Assembly: GCF_000733855.1 (NCBI RefSeq)
Contig: NZ_JPOJ01000001.1
Coordinates: 4,140,128-4,204,127, forward strand
DNA from: Methylomicrobium agile
GTDB lineage: Bacteria; Pseudomonadota; Gammaproteobacteria; Methylococcales; Methylomonadaceae
DNA: 64,000 bases
Direction of reading: 5' to 3'
A model generated the notes under the pieces. It was not told the DNA's origin. It did not search any database and worked only from the letters and a program-made list of their open reading frames with translations. How positions within the stretch are numbered: position 1 is the stretch's first letter; every line of letters begins with the position of its first letter. Of this stretch, positions 15,683 to 24,115 are shown one piece after another. The translations under genes were made by a program, and so were the position numbers.

Positions 15683-17959
15683 TTATAAATCCTCGTGTTG
15701 GGTTTCGATGCCGCCGGCCACACCGATCGCCGGTGAAGTTGGGACATCAGGTGATAGCGGGTCGGTCTGTGCGGTCGCGTCGATCGGCACGCCTGGTTGC
15801 GCTCCCTGCGGAACGCTCGCCAATTCGCCACCGTCCTGGTCGACGAAACCCGCGCTTTTGGCAAGCTGGTCGGCAATCGGCACAATTTGGCCATTGGCCG
15901 CGACCGCTTGCGCGGCCTGAAGGGCGGAATAAAGAGACGTGATTTTGCTTTCGACCGACTTGGACAGCGTTGCCTCGGCCTCGGCCATAAGTTTCTGAAC
16001 CTGCGCGGCCACGACCTCGGGCGGATTTTTCATGGCGAGTTGCTGCTTGAGCTGCTCGATCTCGGCCTGCATTTGCGCCTTTTCCGGATCATCTCCACCG
16101 TCATCGCCCAGGCCGAGGCCTTTGCGGATCAGCGCGGACATCTCTTTCCGTTTTGGCAGATCGGTGGCTTCGATCAAGAACGGCATCAACATCGCCTGAA
16201 CGTTCGGCGGCAACGTCTTCACCAGGTCCGACATCTGGTTCAACTGTTGGTTACGGAAAGTCGGCGTGTTCGGCGTATCGGCGAGCACCACGGATACGTT
16301 GACCTTAGTGACGTCGTTCAGAATTACCGGCATGCCGGTTGCTGGATCGGCGGTTTTCTGATTCAGGATGATTTCCCGTTTTTTGCCGCCGTCGTCCTCA
16401 ACCACGACACGTTCGTCGTCGGTATCGCTCAAGTCCTCAATGATCAGCGATAACAGCAACTCATCGGCCAGTCTGGATGACATATTGAAATTGTCGTTGA
16501 CCTCGGCCAGCGTGATCGAGTCCTGTTCGACCAGCGAATTGATCGCAAGACCGGAAGTCGCGCCGGACTCGCGCCCGAGTGTCGCATTGTGGACGCCGAC
16601 GTTCGTTTGAATGGATTCCTTGGCCTCCTGCATGACCTGAAACTGCTGGGCGGCCATCGGGCCGTTCTCTTCGACCTCGAAAGACTCGCCCGGCTTATTC
16701 GAGACGACAATGTACGCATCCGGGCGGGCGACCTCCTCCATCGCCTCGTTATGATCCTTAACCGCCTCATCCGTCGCCTTCACGCGCCGCGCGGAGAGCA
16801 GCCACATCATTTTCGACTTCCGCGCGTTGATCTCGTCCTGCGGCGACATCATGGCCCGGATCAGCCCATACGGCGCCCCGGTACGATCCTCGCGCGCCGC
16901 GAAGAACGGCACATACGGAAAGTGGCGATGCCGGTACGGACTGGGTTGATCGGAAACCAGCTTTGGGCCAATCCAGAAGGCCACGCGGACGCGATCGAAC
17001 GCCGCCGGCATCGGCTTAATCATCCCGGCAAAAAATGCCTGTTGGTGCTGTGGGTCGTTCTCGTTGTACTCAATCACGCGACCGTTCGGCAACTTGACCA
17101 CTTGGCCGCGCACATGAACCCGGTACCAGACCTCGTAAACGCAGAGCCGCTTCCGTGTCGTGTTCATCCACTCGTACTGCTCGATCGACGTGGTAAACCC
17201 GGTAGAAATGTCGGTATCGATGCCGCGCGTCATCAGGTTCATGCCGGTCAATTCCAGATCCCAGTTCGCCCGGCCGGACAACGCCGACTTGATGAATTCT
17301 TTGTGCTCTGGGAAGACCGTCAGCAGCATATCCTCGTCCATCCATTTGCGACGGACCAGGTAACGCGCATCGGATAAATCGGGCTCGCGCGAACGCCAGT
17401 CCCAGTAGATTTCGCGGCGGTGAATATGCTTATAACGAACGAGCGGCTTGAAGGGGTCAGAATTACGCGCCACCTCAACCCATGATACGCCCGCTTTGAT
17501 CATTTCCGCGTAGGCGTCCGACTTGGCGCGGTCCGAGCGGGCCGAGTCACCGACCTGCTTCATCCGAAGAGAAAGCGCTTCGGCCACCTCGGTATTCGTC
17601 TCGCCGGCCTCCGGCGCCACGCGGGTATCGAAGCGGGCCTTGGCTTGCATCCCGAGTACCGCGTTGATAGTCGGCTGAATCAGGTTGTCGATGATCGGCG
17701 CCTGGCCGCGCTCTTCCATGATTTCCGCAGTTTCGGCGTCGATCTGATTGCCGTCGTAATAGTCGCATTCCTTATCGGCGACCAGGCGCCAGCGCGGCTG
17801 GTTTCGGATTTCATCGAGCCACTGCTCAAGCTTTTCGACACTGAGGGTTTCGCTGGTGTCGTCAGAAATTTCATGACTCACCGCAGATACGAGTTGCTTT
17901 TCGGCGAACGGAATTATCTCGTGGCGATTATCAACCGAATTTATTTCCATCGTGTTCAT
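15683..17959 (-). CDS. Portal protein, P22-like
   Basis: This 758-residue protein forms the dodecameric DNA channel at the capsid vertex. Family signs are the length, the N-terminal helical RWRLVADKECDYYDGNQID segment near residues 55-75 with the following RGQAPIIDNLIQPTINAVLG, the ARYLVRRKWMDED motif and the AREDRTGAPYGLIRAMMSPQ stretch that contacts DNA. A helical, Gln-rich barrel with a Pro/Asp-rich tail forms the C-terminus (about 640-758). It starts with ATG 17959 after a GGGAGG site. It lies between terminase and scaffold genes in the usual order. Confidence 0.9.
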   Translation of the reverse strand: MNTMEINSVDNRHEIIPFAEKQLVSAVSHEISDDTSETLSVEKLEQWLDEIRNQPRWRLVADKECDYYDGNQIDAETAEIMEERGQAPIIDNLIQPTINAVLGMQAKARFDTRVAPEAGETNTEVAEALSLRMKQVGDSARSDRAKSDAYAEMIKAGVSWVEVARNSDPFKPLVRYKHIHRREIYWDWRSREPDLSDARYLVRRKWMDEDMLLTVFPEHKEFIKSALSGRANWDLELTGMNLMTRGIDTDISTGFTTSIEQYEWMNTTRKRLCVYEVWYRVHVRGQVVKLPNGRVIEYNENDPQHQQAFFAGMIKPMPAAFDRVRVAFWIGPKLVSDQPSPYRHRHFPYVPFFAAREDRTGAPYGLIRAMMSPQDEINARKSKMMWLLSARRVKATDEAVKDHNEAMEEVARPDAYIVVSNKPGESFEVEENGPMAAQQFQVMQEAKESIQTNVGVHNATLGRESGATSGLAINSLVEQDSITLAEVNDNFNMSSRLADELLLSLIIEDLSDTDDERVVVEDDGGKKREIILNQKTADPATGMPVILNDVTKVNVSVVLADTPNTPTFRNQQLNQMSDLVKTLPPNVQAMLMPFLIEATDLPKRKEMSALIRKGLGLGDDGGDDPEKAQMQAEIEQLKQQLAMKNPPEVVAAQVQKLMAEAEATLSKSVESKITSLYSALQAAQAVAANGQIVPIADQLAKSAGFVDQDGGELASVPQGAQPGVPIDATAQTDPLSPDVPTSPAIGVAGGIETQHEDL

Positions 17960-17983
17960 GCATTGCCTCCCGGCAATATAAAA

Positions 17984-19534
17984 TTACGCTGTGCGCCAAC
18001 CGCGGCGGTTTAATGCGCCAGGGCTACGGTCTATCGGCTTGCTCTGGTTAATAGGCCAATCAAGGCTTAATTCAATCTTTTTATCGGATACAACGCCAGC
18101 CAATCTTCCTTCCTCTTCGGTGATTCGCGCCAGAGCATCTAACATGTCATCGTGCAGCGGTACCGGAAACGGAACATATTCTTCCTCGATAAAAGCATGC
18201 ACGTTGTCGCGCGTTACACCTTCGTAATCTGTGACGTGATATTCCTGCGGCAAATAAATCTTGTTGCTCTCAAATAACGGAACAAGGCGTCTGATACGGT
18301 CTATTTTTGATGTTGGCCCAGATACTTCGTAAATATCGAACCTATACCCTATTTCCTCTTGTACCTTCTTGATGTATGAAATATCGCCCTGCATTCCGTA
18401 TTGCTCATAGCGAACCTGTTTTGGCTGATATCTTCGATGCAGGTCAATCAATCTACTTGCGCGCTCGGTCAGATTTAGCCTGTCTCGCACCTCTGGGATT
18501 GCGTAATAATTGCCATCACTTCCAAGGCCAACTGCCCACATTGATGTATAGTCGCTTCCTTTGCGCTTACTATTCGCTGCATCAACCAGCAAATACCAGT
18601 TACAACCACTGATAACGCTACTTTCGACATACCGTATCCAATCCCTGCTAAACCCTTGAGAAGAATCAGCAACTGGGTTCTGCAGCATCTGGCACGAGTA
18701 AACATAAACCCCCATATCTCTACGCTTCTGGGTATTTTGCTCGGGAGTCAAAAATACCGGGCTACCGCTCAACGAGCCGTCATGTGTGGCGGGATAAATA
18801 CGCGGGGTAACCGTCCCGCGATCCATGATCGTTCGATATGTGTCAGCAAAGTGGTACCGAGTCCCGATAAACCGGCGTTTTCCTCCGTGGGCACCAAGGT
18901 TGTATGAGAGCGCAAGTGCGTCGGTAGTCTTTTCGATCATCTCAGGAGTCGTCACACTCTCGCGCGTAACAATATCGTCATAGATCAGCAGCGAAAAGTG
19001 CTTCCCAGTTGGTTGTCCATCAACAACTCCCCATGCCTCAATGGTTGATTCTTTCGGGTTTGTAGACCGCTTAACGATAATTCCGTCATCCTCGCTCCAC
19101 TTGATAGCCTGCCTGGCCGGGTTCTCATACAAGATGTCTGAGAACCAATGCCGCATCTGCTCGTTCAGTTCGAACTCGCGTTTTATCTGTCGCAAAAATC
19201 CTTTCGCAATTGGTCTTGTATGACTAAATATCCCTATAGTGATTTCCGGGTTATTCAGAATGTCCTGAATGGTCAAAGCGTAGGTAATAACGGTCGATTT
19301 ATAATGCTCTCGCGCCCATAGATCAAGCATGCCATCAGGTTCTGCCTGAACCTCTCTACACCTATCAAACAACCAATCCTTATCGGCGTCCAATCGTCCC
19401 AATCCGTACACCAGTAAAAAGAAAAGATCGCCTTTACACAGGTCACGCATTAAAGACGTTTTCTGCTCTTCGGTAGAGTTCGAATTGATGTCCGCGAGCA
19501 GTTCATAATAATCTTTGCGTCTATCCAGCAGCAT
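17984..19534 (-). CDS. Terminase large subunit
   Basis: This 516-residue packaging motor has ATPase and nuclease domains. The Walker-A-like loop is AREHYKST at residues 74-81, a deviant form common in terminases, and Walker B is LLIYDD at 182-187. The RNase-H-fold nuclease starts with VDAANSKRKGSDY near 317-329. A second acidic cluster (HDDMLDAL) near 475-482 completes the site. The start overlaps the small-subunit stop by 14 bases. It pumps DNA into the prohead through the portal encoded next. Confidence 0.9.
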   Translation of the reverse strand: MLLDRRKDYYELLADINSNSTEEQKTSLMRDLCKGDLFFLLVYGLGRLDADKDWLFDRCREVQAEPDGMLDLWAREHYKSTVITYALTIQDILNNPEITIGIFSHTRPIAKGFLRQIKREFELNEQMRHWFSDILYENPARQAIKWSEDDGIIVKRSTNPKESTIEAWGVVDGQPTGKHFSLLIYDDIVTRESVTTPEMIEKTTDALALSYNLGAHGGKRRFIGTRYHFADTYRTIMDRGTVTPRIYPATHDGSLSGSPVFLTPEQNTQKRRDMGVYVYSCQMLQNPVADSSQGFSRDWIRYVESSVISGCNWYLLVDAANSKRKGSDYTSMWAVGLGSDGNYYAIPEVRDRLNLTERASRLIDLHRRYQPKQVRYEQYGMQGDISYIKKVQEEIGYRFDIYEVSGPTSKIDRIRRLVPLFESNKIYLPQEYHVTDYEGVTRDNVHAFIEEEYVPFPVPLHDDMLDALARITEEEGRLAGVVSDKKIELSLDWPINQSKPIDRSPGALNRRGWRTA

Positions 19535-20081
19535 TCAAACGAGAAACCAGCGAGTTTAGGTAATCGGTGGTTGGTGCAATAACAACCTCTTTCTGTTTAT
19601 TTGCGTCCCCGTTGGCATTGTCATTGATGCCATAATTGCGCCGACGCATGTCGATCAGAATCTTGCGCGACTCCACAACTTTTTTGAGTACGCCAGAGGC
19701 CTTGTCCAATTCGAGCAGCCGGTCTTTATTGGTGGTTACCCGGTATTCCTGCAGGAGCTTGATCAGCTCGTCCTCGGCATCCCTGGCGGCATCGCATAGC
19801 CGATCGATCTCTTCGCGCTCTTGAACCAGAACGCGCGATTGGAGACCGGCTTCTGCGGTTATCAGGCCGCTTTCCTCGGCATCTTTTACCAACTGCCGGC
19901 GCATGATATCTTCGCGCTCCAGCCTAACACTTTCGCTCAAGTCGCGCTGCCATCCTTCACGCTTGATCCGTGTGCGCAACGTCGACTCCCCCATGCCGAA
20001 CTTCCTTGCCAGCTCTGAGTTATTCATGAGGTTAAGCGACCATAGCCGCCTAACTTCTAGCCAATCGACATCAAGAGCCAT
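19521..20081 (-). CDS. Terminase small subunit
   Basis: This 186-residue protein has an N-terminal helix-turn-helix (SELARKFGMGESTLRTRIKR, about residues 22-41). Long helices follow (about 60-140) of the type that form the oligomer ring, and the C-terminal tail would bind the large subunit. It recognises phage DNA for packaging. Position directly before the large-subunit gene with overlap is diagnostic; sequence similarity to a named small-terminase family is not certain. Confidence 0.8.
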   Translation of the reverse strand: MALDVDWLEVRRLWSLNLMNNSELARKFGMGESTLRTRIKREGWQRDLSESVRLEREDIMRRQLVKDAEESGLITAEAGLQSRVLVQEREEIDRLCDAARDAEDELIKLLQEYRVTTNKDRLLELDKASGVLKKVVESRKILIDMRRRNYGINDNANGDANKQKEVVIAPTTDYLNSLVSRLNAAG

Positions 20082-20084
20082 GAA

Positions 20085-20348
20085 TTACTTGGGAAGTCCG
20101 GAATGAGATACACCAATTGCGGCGAGCACCAGGGCGCCCACGCCGATCAGGCCAAGAAAGCACTTAACGAGCCCATTGCGCGCGCCGTTAAAGGCGTCGA
20201 GAAACTTTTCAAGCTCTTTGTGCTGGTTGTAGTGGGTTTCCTCATCAATATGAAAACCCTCGGATCTGATTTTCGCGGCGACAGCAGCAGAAATCCGCTC
20301 AATGTCGTCACTGCTGAGTGGGGCACGCCTGTTTTGTTGTTCGTCCAC
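20085..20348 (-). CDS. Small single-pass membrane protein (holin candidate)
   Basis: GTG 20348 is chosen because AAGGA lies seven bases before it; the longer frame would run through the tRNA-Gly gene. The 87-residue product has a charged helical N-terminal part (about 10-55) and one hydrophobic segment near the C-terminus (GLIGVGALVLAAIGV). It lies close to the endolysin gene, which makes a holin or pinholin role possible. A small virion membrane protein is the alternative. The family is not recognised. Confidence 0.6.
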   Translation of the reverse strand: MDEQQNRRAPLSSDDIERISAAVAAKIRSEGFHIDEETHYNQHKELEKFLDAFNGARNGLVKCFLGLIGVGALVLAAIGVSHSGLPK

Positions 20349-20372
20349 AGCGGAATCCTTATTCGTGATCGT

Positions 20373-20447
20373 TGGAGCGGGCAGCGGGGCTCGAACCCGC
20401 AACATTCAGCTTGGAAGGCTGATGCTCTACCATTGAGCTATGCCCGC
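20373..20447 (-). tRNA. tRNA-Gly(UCC), phage-borne
   Basis: The minus strand folds as a complete cloverleaf: acceptor GCGGGCA/TGCCCGC, D-arm with AATGGTA loop, anticodon loop CTTCCAA (anticodon UCC), T-arm with TTCGAGC, and an encoded CCA. It is within the prophage between the endolysin and a small membrane gene, not at a prophage border. It may supplement glycine decoding during late expression or be a captured attachment-site remnant. Confidence 0.92.
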
Positions 20448-20468
20448 TTGTGAGCTATAAGAACTCTT

Positions 20469-20485
20469 TGTGATTATAACGAACA
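20469..20485. promoter_or_regulatory. 17-bp operator-like site 3, before tRNA-Gly
   Basis: TGTGATTATAACGAACA combines the two half-site types. On the minus strand it contains a perfect TATAAT, so a leftward promoter for the tRNA-terminase genes may lie here. Confidence 0.5.
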
Positions 20486-20487
20486 AT

Positions 20488-21075
20488 TCAAGGAGATAAA
20501 ACACGCTTCGCTCTCGCGTAGAATTTCTTTCTCTCGTCGATACCGTTATAGCCGCCGTTGATCGTCAAGCTGATGTACTCGATCGGCGAAACATCAATGA
20601 CTTTACCGCGGTACTTCTTTTTGAGAAAGTCGGTATCCGCATGATTGGCGATGTCATTCAAGCTGCGCGTCGACCAAAATTCGCAGGCGCTCCAGACCGC
20701 ATATTGCGGTTGCTCTAAGAACTCCGGGTTCCGAACAAAAAAGCCCGCGTCGCCCTTTTTTATGCCTAGCTGCATGTAATTCGCACGGCCAGTCGTCTGG
20801 AATATGCCGCGCCCTTTAAATCGCTTACCGTCGCCGAGTTGGGTATTGCCCAAGTCCTTGCGCCCTTCGTAAACAACACCTGAAGCATACTCGCGAAGTG
20901 TACGGAAACGGTCCGTCTCGTGACAGGCTTGAGCAAGAAAATGCGCGTACTCCTGCGGCGTGTCGATGCCATACATCGGGCAGGTCAGGTTCATACAGGT
21001 GGCAATGTCGAATATCAGCGGCGTGATTGCTTTCCGGTCGGCAATCGCTAACAGGTGGTCTGGAAGGATAATCAT
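20488..21075 (-). CDS. Endolysin, glycoside hydrolase family 19 (chitinase-like)
   Basis: This 195-residue lysozyme-like enzyme cleaves peptidoglycan glycan strands at the end of infection. Family 19 signs are FLAQACHETDRF with the first catalytic Glu at 53, VYEGRKDLGN with the second Glu at about 70, and the FKGRGIFQTTGRANY block at 87-101. There is no signal peptide, so a holin would be needed for export. The next leftward genes are the tRNA and a small membrane protein. The ribosome-binding site is AAGGG before ATG 21075. Confidence 0.9.
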   Translation of the reverse strand: MIILPDHLLAIADRKAITPLIFDIATCMNLTCPMYGIDTPQEYAHFLAQACHETDRFRTLREYASGVVYEGRKDLGNTQLGDGKRFKGRGIFQTTGRANYMQLGIKKGDAGFFVRNPEFLEQPQYAVWSACEFWSTRSLNDIANHADTDFLKKKYRGKVIDVSPIEYISLTINGGYNGIDERKKFYARAKRVLSP

Positions 21076-21173
21076 AGAACCCTTGCTTGGTTGAGATGGC
21101 TGCCCGTAACGTGGGCAAGTCGTCCAGTTCTCGGAACCGGCAAGCGAGCGGAGAGAGGCCGCTACTCAGGAAT

Positions 21174-21344
21174 TTACGCGCCGATCTGGCGCCGGTACTT
21201 CGAAACCGGCGTGTTGCACATATCAACTAAGACCTCTGCTCTTTGCTCGCGCACCCAAAGAATGTGCTCAATCGCTCTTTCTTGGGCGTTAGCTAGATAC
21301 TGAACTTCGTCATGATCCAAAATTAAGATGTTTGGTTTTTGCAC
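21174..21344 (-). CDS. Small hypothetical protein with GTG start
   Basis: A 56-codon frame starts at GTG 21344 with AGGAGA seven bases upstream. The product is hydrophilic with a helical middle (EVQYLANAQERAIEHILWV) and no motif I recognise. It is about 100 bases before the endolysin start. A spanin is unlikely because there is no lipobox or membrane segment. The good ribosome-binding site and balanced composition support a real gene. Confidence 0.55.
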   Translation of the reverse strand: MQKPNILILDHDEVQYLANAQERAIEHILWVREQRAEVLVDMCNTPVSKYRRQIGA

Positions 21345-21366
21345 TTACTTATCTCCTGTATGGTTA

Positions 21367-22227
21367 TTAAAACTCCCACCCTCTTACGAATGGGGAAACT
21401 CTTTTTTCTACGATTTTATAAAGCTTTGAATCGATCACTATCAATTCAACATCTGGATGGTATTTAGCCATCCTCGCTATCTTTGTTTTGCTTCTATCGT
21501 CCATCCATCCCTTTACTTCATGATATTCAACCTTCCCGGAATTTTCAGTTACCTCAAAATCTGGCAGGTAACTTACACACCCTCTCTTTATTCCATCAAA
21601 CCAGAACGTCTTTGATTCGTGCGCCCAATCCTGTATATCGCCGCGGTCTTTTAGAAACTGTAAATAGCGAGCGTAATTTGCCTCCCATCTTGAGCGGTAA
21701 TATTTTTTCTTTCCGCCAATCTCTCTCCACCCCGCTTTCCAGCTTGTCTTTTCCCTATTTTTTAAATTTTTTTGAGCGTTTATTGCCGCTCTCCTTGAAT
21801 GGGCTATTTTTTTATCTTCCGGCATGTTCTCCCACATCTTTTTTGAGGACTCAGATATTTTCGCCTTTGCCTCTTCTGAAAAAACCAGGCCCTTTGCGCC
21901 GCGAGGATGCTCGTTGTTTTTCCAGTGATTAATCATCCTCTCAGATATTTGCTTTCTTTGTTCCTCGTTCTTTTTAAGCTTCCCTTGTTCATGCAATGAC
22001 TTCATGACCACAGATTGATCAGGTCTCTTTTTGCCGATCTTTGATGTTGCAGCTCTTTCTTGCCAATCCTTAAAGAACTCGCTATCTCTGTTTTGCCGCA
22101 ATCCTAGTCTTGATGCTTTTTGACGAACCTGCGCCTCAGTCAAACCAAGATTTTCAACACACCATTTCTTGCCCTTTTCTGGATAGTGCGTCTTTAGCAG
22201 GTCAGTTTGCTCTTGAGTCCAGGCCAT
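21367..22227 (-). CDS. Free-standing PD-(D/E)XK nuclease, homing-endonuclease-like
   Basis: This 286-residue protein has an N-terminal SANT/Myb-like or HTH DNA-binding part (about 1-50, with AQVRQKASRLGLRQN). Lysine-rich repeats like those of nuclease-associated DNA-binding modules follow (KRPDQS, SEEAKAKISESSKKMW). The C-terminal domain has the nuclease pattern: YRSRWEANYARYLQFL, LPDFEV and YHEVKGW, matching E, PD and ExK. It is much richer in A/T than its neighbours, suggesting recent entry. ATG 22227 is used because the upstream extension would need a TTG without a ribosome-binding site. A selfish endonuclease in the lysis region is the likely reading. Confidence 0.75.
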   Translation of the reverse strand: MAWTQEQTDLLKTHYPEKGKKWCVENLGLTEAQVRQKASRLGLRQNRDSEFFKDWQERAATSKIGKKRPDQSVVMKSLHEQGKLKKNEEQRKQISERMINHWKNNEHPRGAKGLVFSEEAKAKISESSKKMWENMPEDKKIAHSRRAAINAQKNLKNREKTSWKAGWREIGGKKKYYRSRWEANYARYLQFLKDRGDIQDWAHESKTFWFDGIKRGCVSYLPDFEVTENSGKVEYHEVKGWMDDRSKTKIARMAKYHPDVELIVIDSKLYKIVEKRVSPFVRGWEF

Positions 22228-22287
22228 TACATCCACAGAAAAGGTCCAAAATGCGAAATCGCACAAATCCGCAAAAATTTCGCCTAT

Positions 22288-22304
22288 TGTGATTTAATTT
22301 CACG
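22288..22304. promoter_or_regulatory. 17-bp operator-like site 4
   Basis: TGTGATTTAATTTCACG, one mismatch from dyad symmetry, 61 bases before the nuclease start. TTGCTT and CACAAT at 17-base spacing overlap it on the minus strand, a weak leftward promoter candidate. Confidence 0.45.
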
Positions 22305-22316
22305 ACGAAAGCAAAT

Positions 22317-22342
22317 AAAAAAAGCCAGCTATTACGCTGGCT
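22317..22342 (-). terminator. Rho-independent terminator, leftward
   Basis: On the minus strand AGCCAGC, loop GTAATA and GCTGGCT form a perfect 7-bp stem followed by a run of T. It would end transcripts from the two small genes at 22395-23071 and separate them from the nuclease and late genes. Confidence 0.8.
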
Positions 22343-22377
22343 ATAGAGGTTTTGCGCGATTCGCAATAAATCGCAAA

Positions 22378-22394
22378 TGTTCGTTATTTTCACA
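22378..22394. promoter_or_regulatory. 17-bp operator-like site 5
   Basis: TGTTCGTTATTTTCACA, with one TGTTC-type and one TCACA-type half-site, directly after the stop of the small membrane gene and before the terminator. Confidence 0.42.
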
Positions 22395-22571
22395 TTACCG
22401 GCCAGCAAAAAACGCTACCATCAGGCACCCCAGTCCAATGAATCCGAGCGTTCGCGTGGCCAGCTCATAGCGAGCCTCAGCCAGCCTGCGCTCGTAATCC
22501 GCAATCAGATTGTCAATTGCCTGCTCACGATCGCAGATTACCGCGCCATTTTCAATCTCTACGTTTTTCAT
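22395..22571 (-). CDS. Small membrane protein, 58 residues
   Basis: The ATG at 22571 overlaps the stop of the upstream gene (ATGA), showing translational coupling, and GGAGAAAGGG lies just before it. The product has a charged helical N-terminus (REQAIDNLIADYERRLAEAR) and one C-terminal membrane segment (TLGFIGLGCLMVAFFAG). A regulator of lysis, superinfection or membrane function is possible, but there is no recognised family. Confidence 0.65.
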   Translation of the reverse strand: MKNVEIENGAVICDREQAIDNLIADYERRLAEARYELATRTLGFIGLGCLMVAFFAGR

Positions 22572-23071
22572 ACCCTTTCTCCGTCCGCTTTTGTCAAATT
22601 AATAACCATGCTCATACACAAGCTGATTAATTGCTCGAATCGATTATCAGGCAAGCGGATCAGCCTAAGCCCCTGATCAAGAGAAACTCCGGTCAGCGAT
22701 TCCATAGCATCGATCAATTCCTTTTGCGCCTTCCGCTGCATTTCCTGGGCAACCAAGAGCGGGCACTGGCCAGGGTTATCCACGATCAATGCAGCCTTGA
22801 TTCTTGCCTCGTTGCATTCTTCCGCATAAATCCAATAGTCCTCATCAGAGAGCAAATAAGCATGCTCAGGATCAAGGACAAGCGCCCCCTCGATATCCGG
22901 ATTCAGCGAAGCATCCGCCCTGAATTGATGGTTTTCCAAAATTGCTCTTTTGTATCCGATAACGACCGGTTCGATAGCCTCCAGGATAAACGTAGTTTTC
23001 CTGGCCGACTGGGCGGCATCAATCATCCGCTGGGTCAGGAGCCGTTTGGCGTGTTTTCGTGTCATGGTCAT
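22568..23071 (-). CDS. Hypothetical phage protein at the start of the leftward block
   Basis: The 167-residue product starts at ATG 23071 behind AGAGG; an upstream in-frame start is rejected because it lacks a ribosome-binding site. It is mostly helical, with LVLDPEHAYLLSDEDYWIYA in the middle and a Gln/Lys/Glu-rich helix near 115-130. No known motif is visible. It is the first gene to the left of the divergent control region, and operator-like site 6 lies about 50 bases before its start, so it is probably switched with the lytic programme. Confidence 0.68.
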   Translation of the reverse strand: MTMTRKHAKRLLTQRMIDAAQSARKTTFILEAIEPVVIGYKRAILENHQFRADASLNPDIEGALVLDPEHAYLLSDEDYWIYAEECNEARIKAALIVDNPGQCPLLVAQEMQRKAQKELIDAMESLTGVSLDQGLRLIRLPDNRFEQLISLCMSMVINLTKADGERV

Positions 23072-23119
23072 GCTGTCCTCTCTTGGCTGTAGGGGGGTGT
23101 ACTGACAGAATAGCACGAT

Positions 23120-23136
23120 AGTGAAAAAAATTCACA
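23120..23136. promoter_or_regulatory. 17-bp operator-like site 6
   Basis: AGTGAAAAAAATTCACA, about 50 bases upstream of the leftward gene starting at 23071. Confidence 0.5.
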
Positions 23137-23540
23137 TTTTCTGGAGAATCTTTCAAGATTCCTTGTGAATGCATGTTGACTCATTCATGACACCCTGGAA
23201 GGGTGAGTGATAACATAGAAATATGTAATCTATATATATGATTTATATATATTTTTAAATTATATTGTATTACTTATATCCTAGTTACTGGCTGCCCTCC
23301 TGTTTGTTTTCCGTGCTCATTTTTTGTTTTGAGGTGCTTTTGTGATTTCTTGTCTTTATTTTTTTAAGCCAATTTTTGCAATTAACACGTATATAGGTGA
23401 TAACGATAAACTGATTTTTTATTTTTTATCAATGACTTATATATTTATTAGTCAATTATCACTATCTAGAGTAATCGATGACACCTGTTTGATAACCATT
23501 TCATTTTGCAAGTAACGCGTGGTATGAAAAATAATTTTTC

Positions 23541-23569
23541 TTGAGCGATGTGTAACCAAGTGATATTAT
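23541..23569 (+). promoter_or_regulatory. Rightward sigma70-type promoter
   Basis: TTGAGC, a 17-base spacer and TATTAT lie 34 bases before the first rightward gene (23603). Both hexamers are close to consensus. Confidence 0.6.
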
Positions 23570-23602
23570 TTTTTTGTTCTTTTAATTCACATATGGACAA
23601 CA

Positions 23603-24103
23603 ATGGAAAACAGAGTGCCAAACCTGGATGCCATCCAGTTCACCGTTATCCTGTACTGGTGGGATACGCTACCTATGGCGGAAAAACTTTATGCACAAAT
23701 GAAAACCAAGATCGAGGAAATGGAGACAAATGGCGCGCTTGATGCTGCCGGGATCATTGCGATTCACGATCCGCAAAAATTCAACACAGCCAAGCGCATG
23801 AACGAATTCAAGAAAAAACTCTTCCGCACCGACAAGCGTGTCCTCTGGCTTGTAGAACCGGAAATGTCAAAACGCATCATGAATAAGGCGAAAAATTTTT
23901 CGCGTGACTTGGATTTTCAGTGCGAACTATTGGCTCGATCGAGCGGAACAGGGAGAAATCTGGCCATCATCGCGTTTGATGATGGCGCAAGCTATTTTCA
24001 TCGGCCCGACTTTATCAAGCAGGACACAACACCGACAAGCATTACCAAGTTTATTGGTAGCCAAACATGGCTGCCTATCGATTACAGATTTAGCGAAAAA
24101 TAA
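23603..24103 (+). CDS. Hypothetical early phage protein
   Basis: This 166-residue protein starts with a segment like VTNL-type beta strands (LDAIQFTVILYWWDTLP) and has a helical middle rich in Lys and Met (FKKKLFRTDKRVLWLVEPEM). Its C-terminal half contains NLAIIAFDDGASYFHRPDFI. No family is recognised. It is the first gene of the rightward transcript and is 12 bases before the BRO-N antirepressor gene, so a regulatory or host-takeover role is possible. The start has only a weak GGA site. Confidence 0.62.
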   Translation: MENRVPNLDAIQFTVILYWWDTLPMAEKLYAQMKTKIEEMETNGALDAAGIIAIHDPQKFNTAKRMNEFKKKLFRTDKRVLWLVEPEMSKRIMNKAKNFSRDLDFQCELLARSSGTGRNLAIIAFDDGASYFHRPDFIKQDTTPTSITKFIGSQTWLPIDYRFSEK

Positions 24104-24115
24104 GGAGAGCAACCA

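Larger units (their letters stand above)
23072..23602. promoter_or_regulatory. AT-rich divergent control region, no gene
   Basis: This stretch has no credible reading frame. It holds operator-like site 6, a 16-bp palindrome (GAATCTT-TC-AAGATTC, near 23147-23162) and a second palindrome (CACCCT-GGA-AGGGTG). It also has three GTGATAA words (near 23206, 23398 and, inverted, 23457), runs of TATA and a clear rightward promoter. It separates leftward and rightward transcription. The AT-rich core could also be a replication origin, but no iteron set is seen. Confidence 0.6.
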
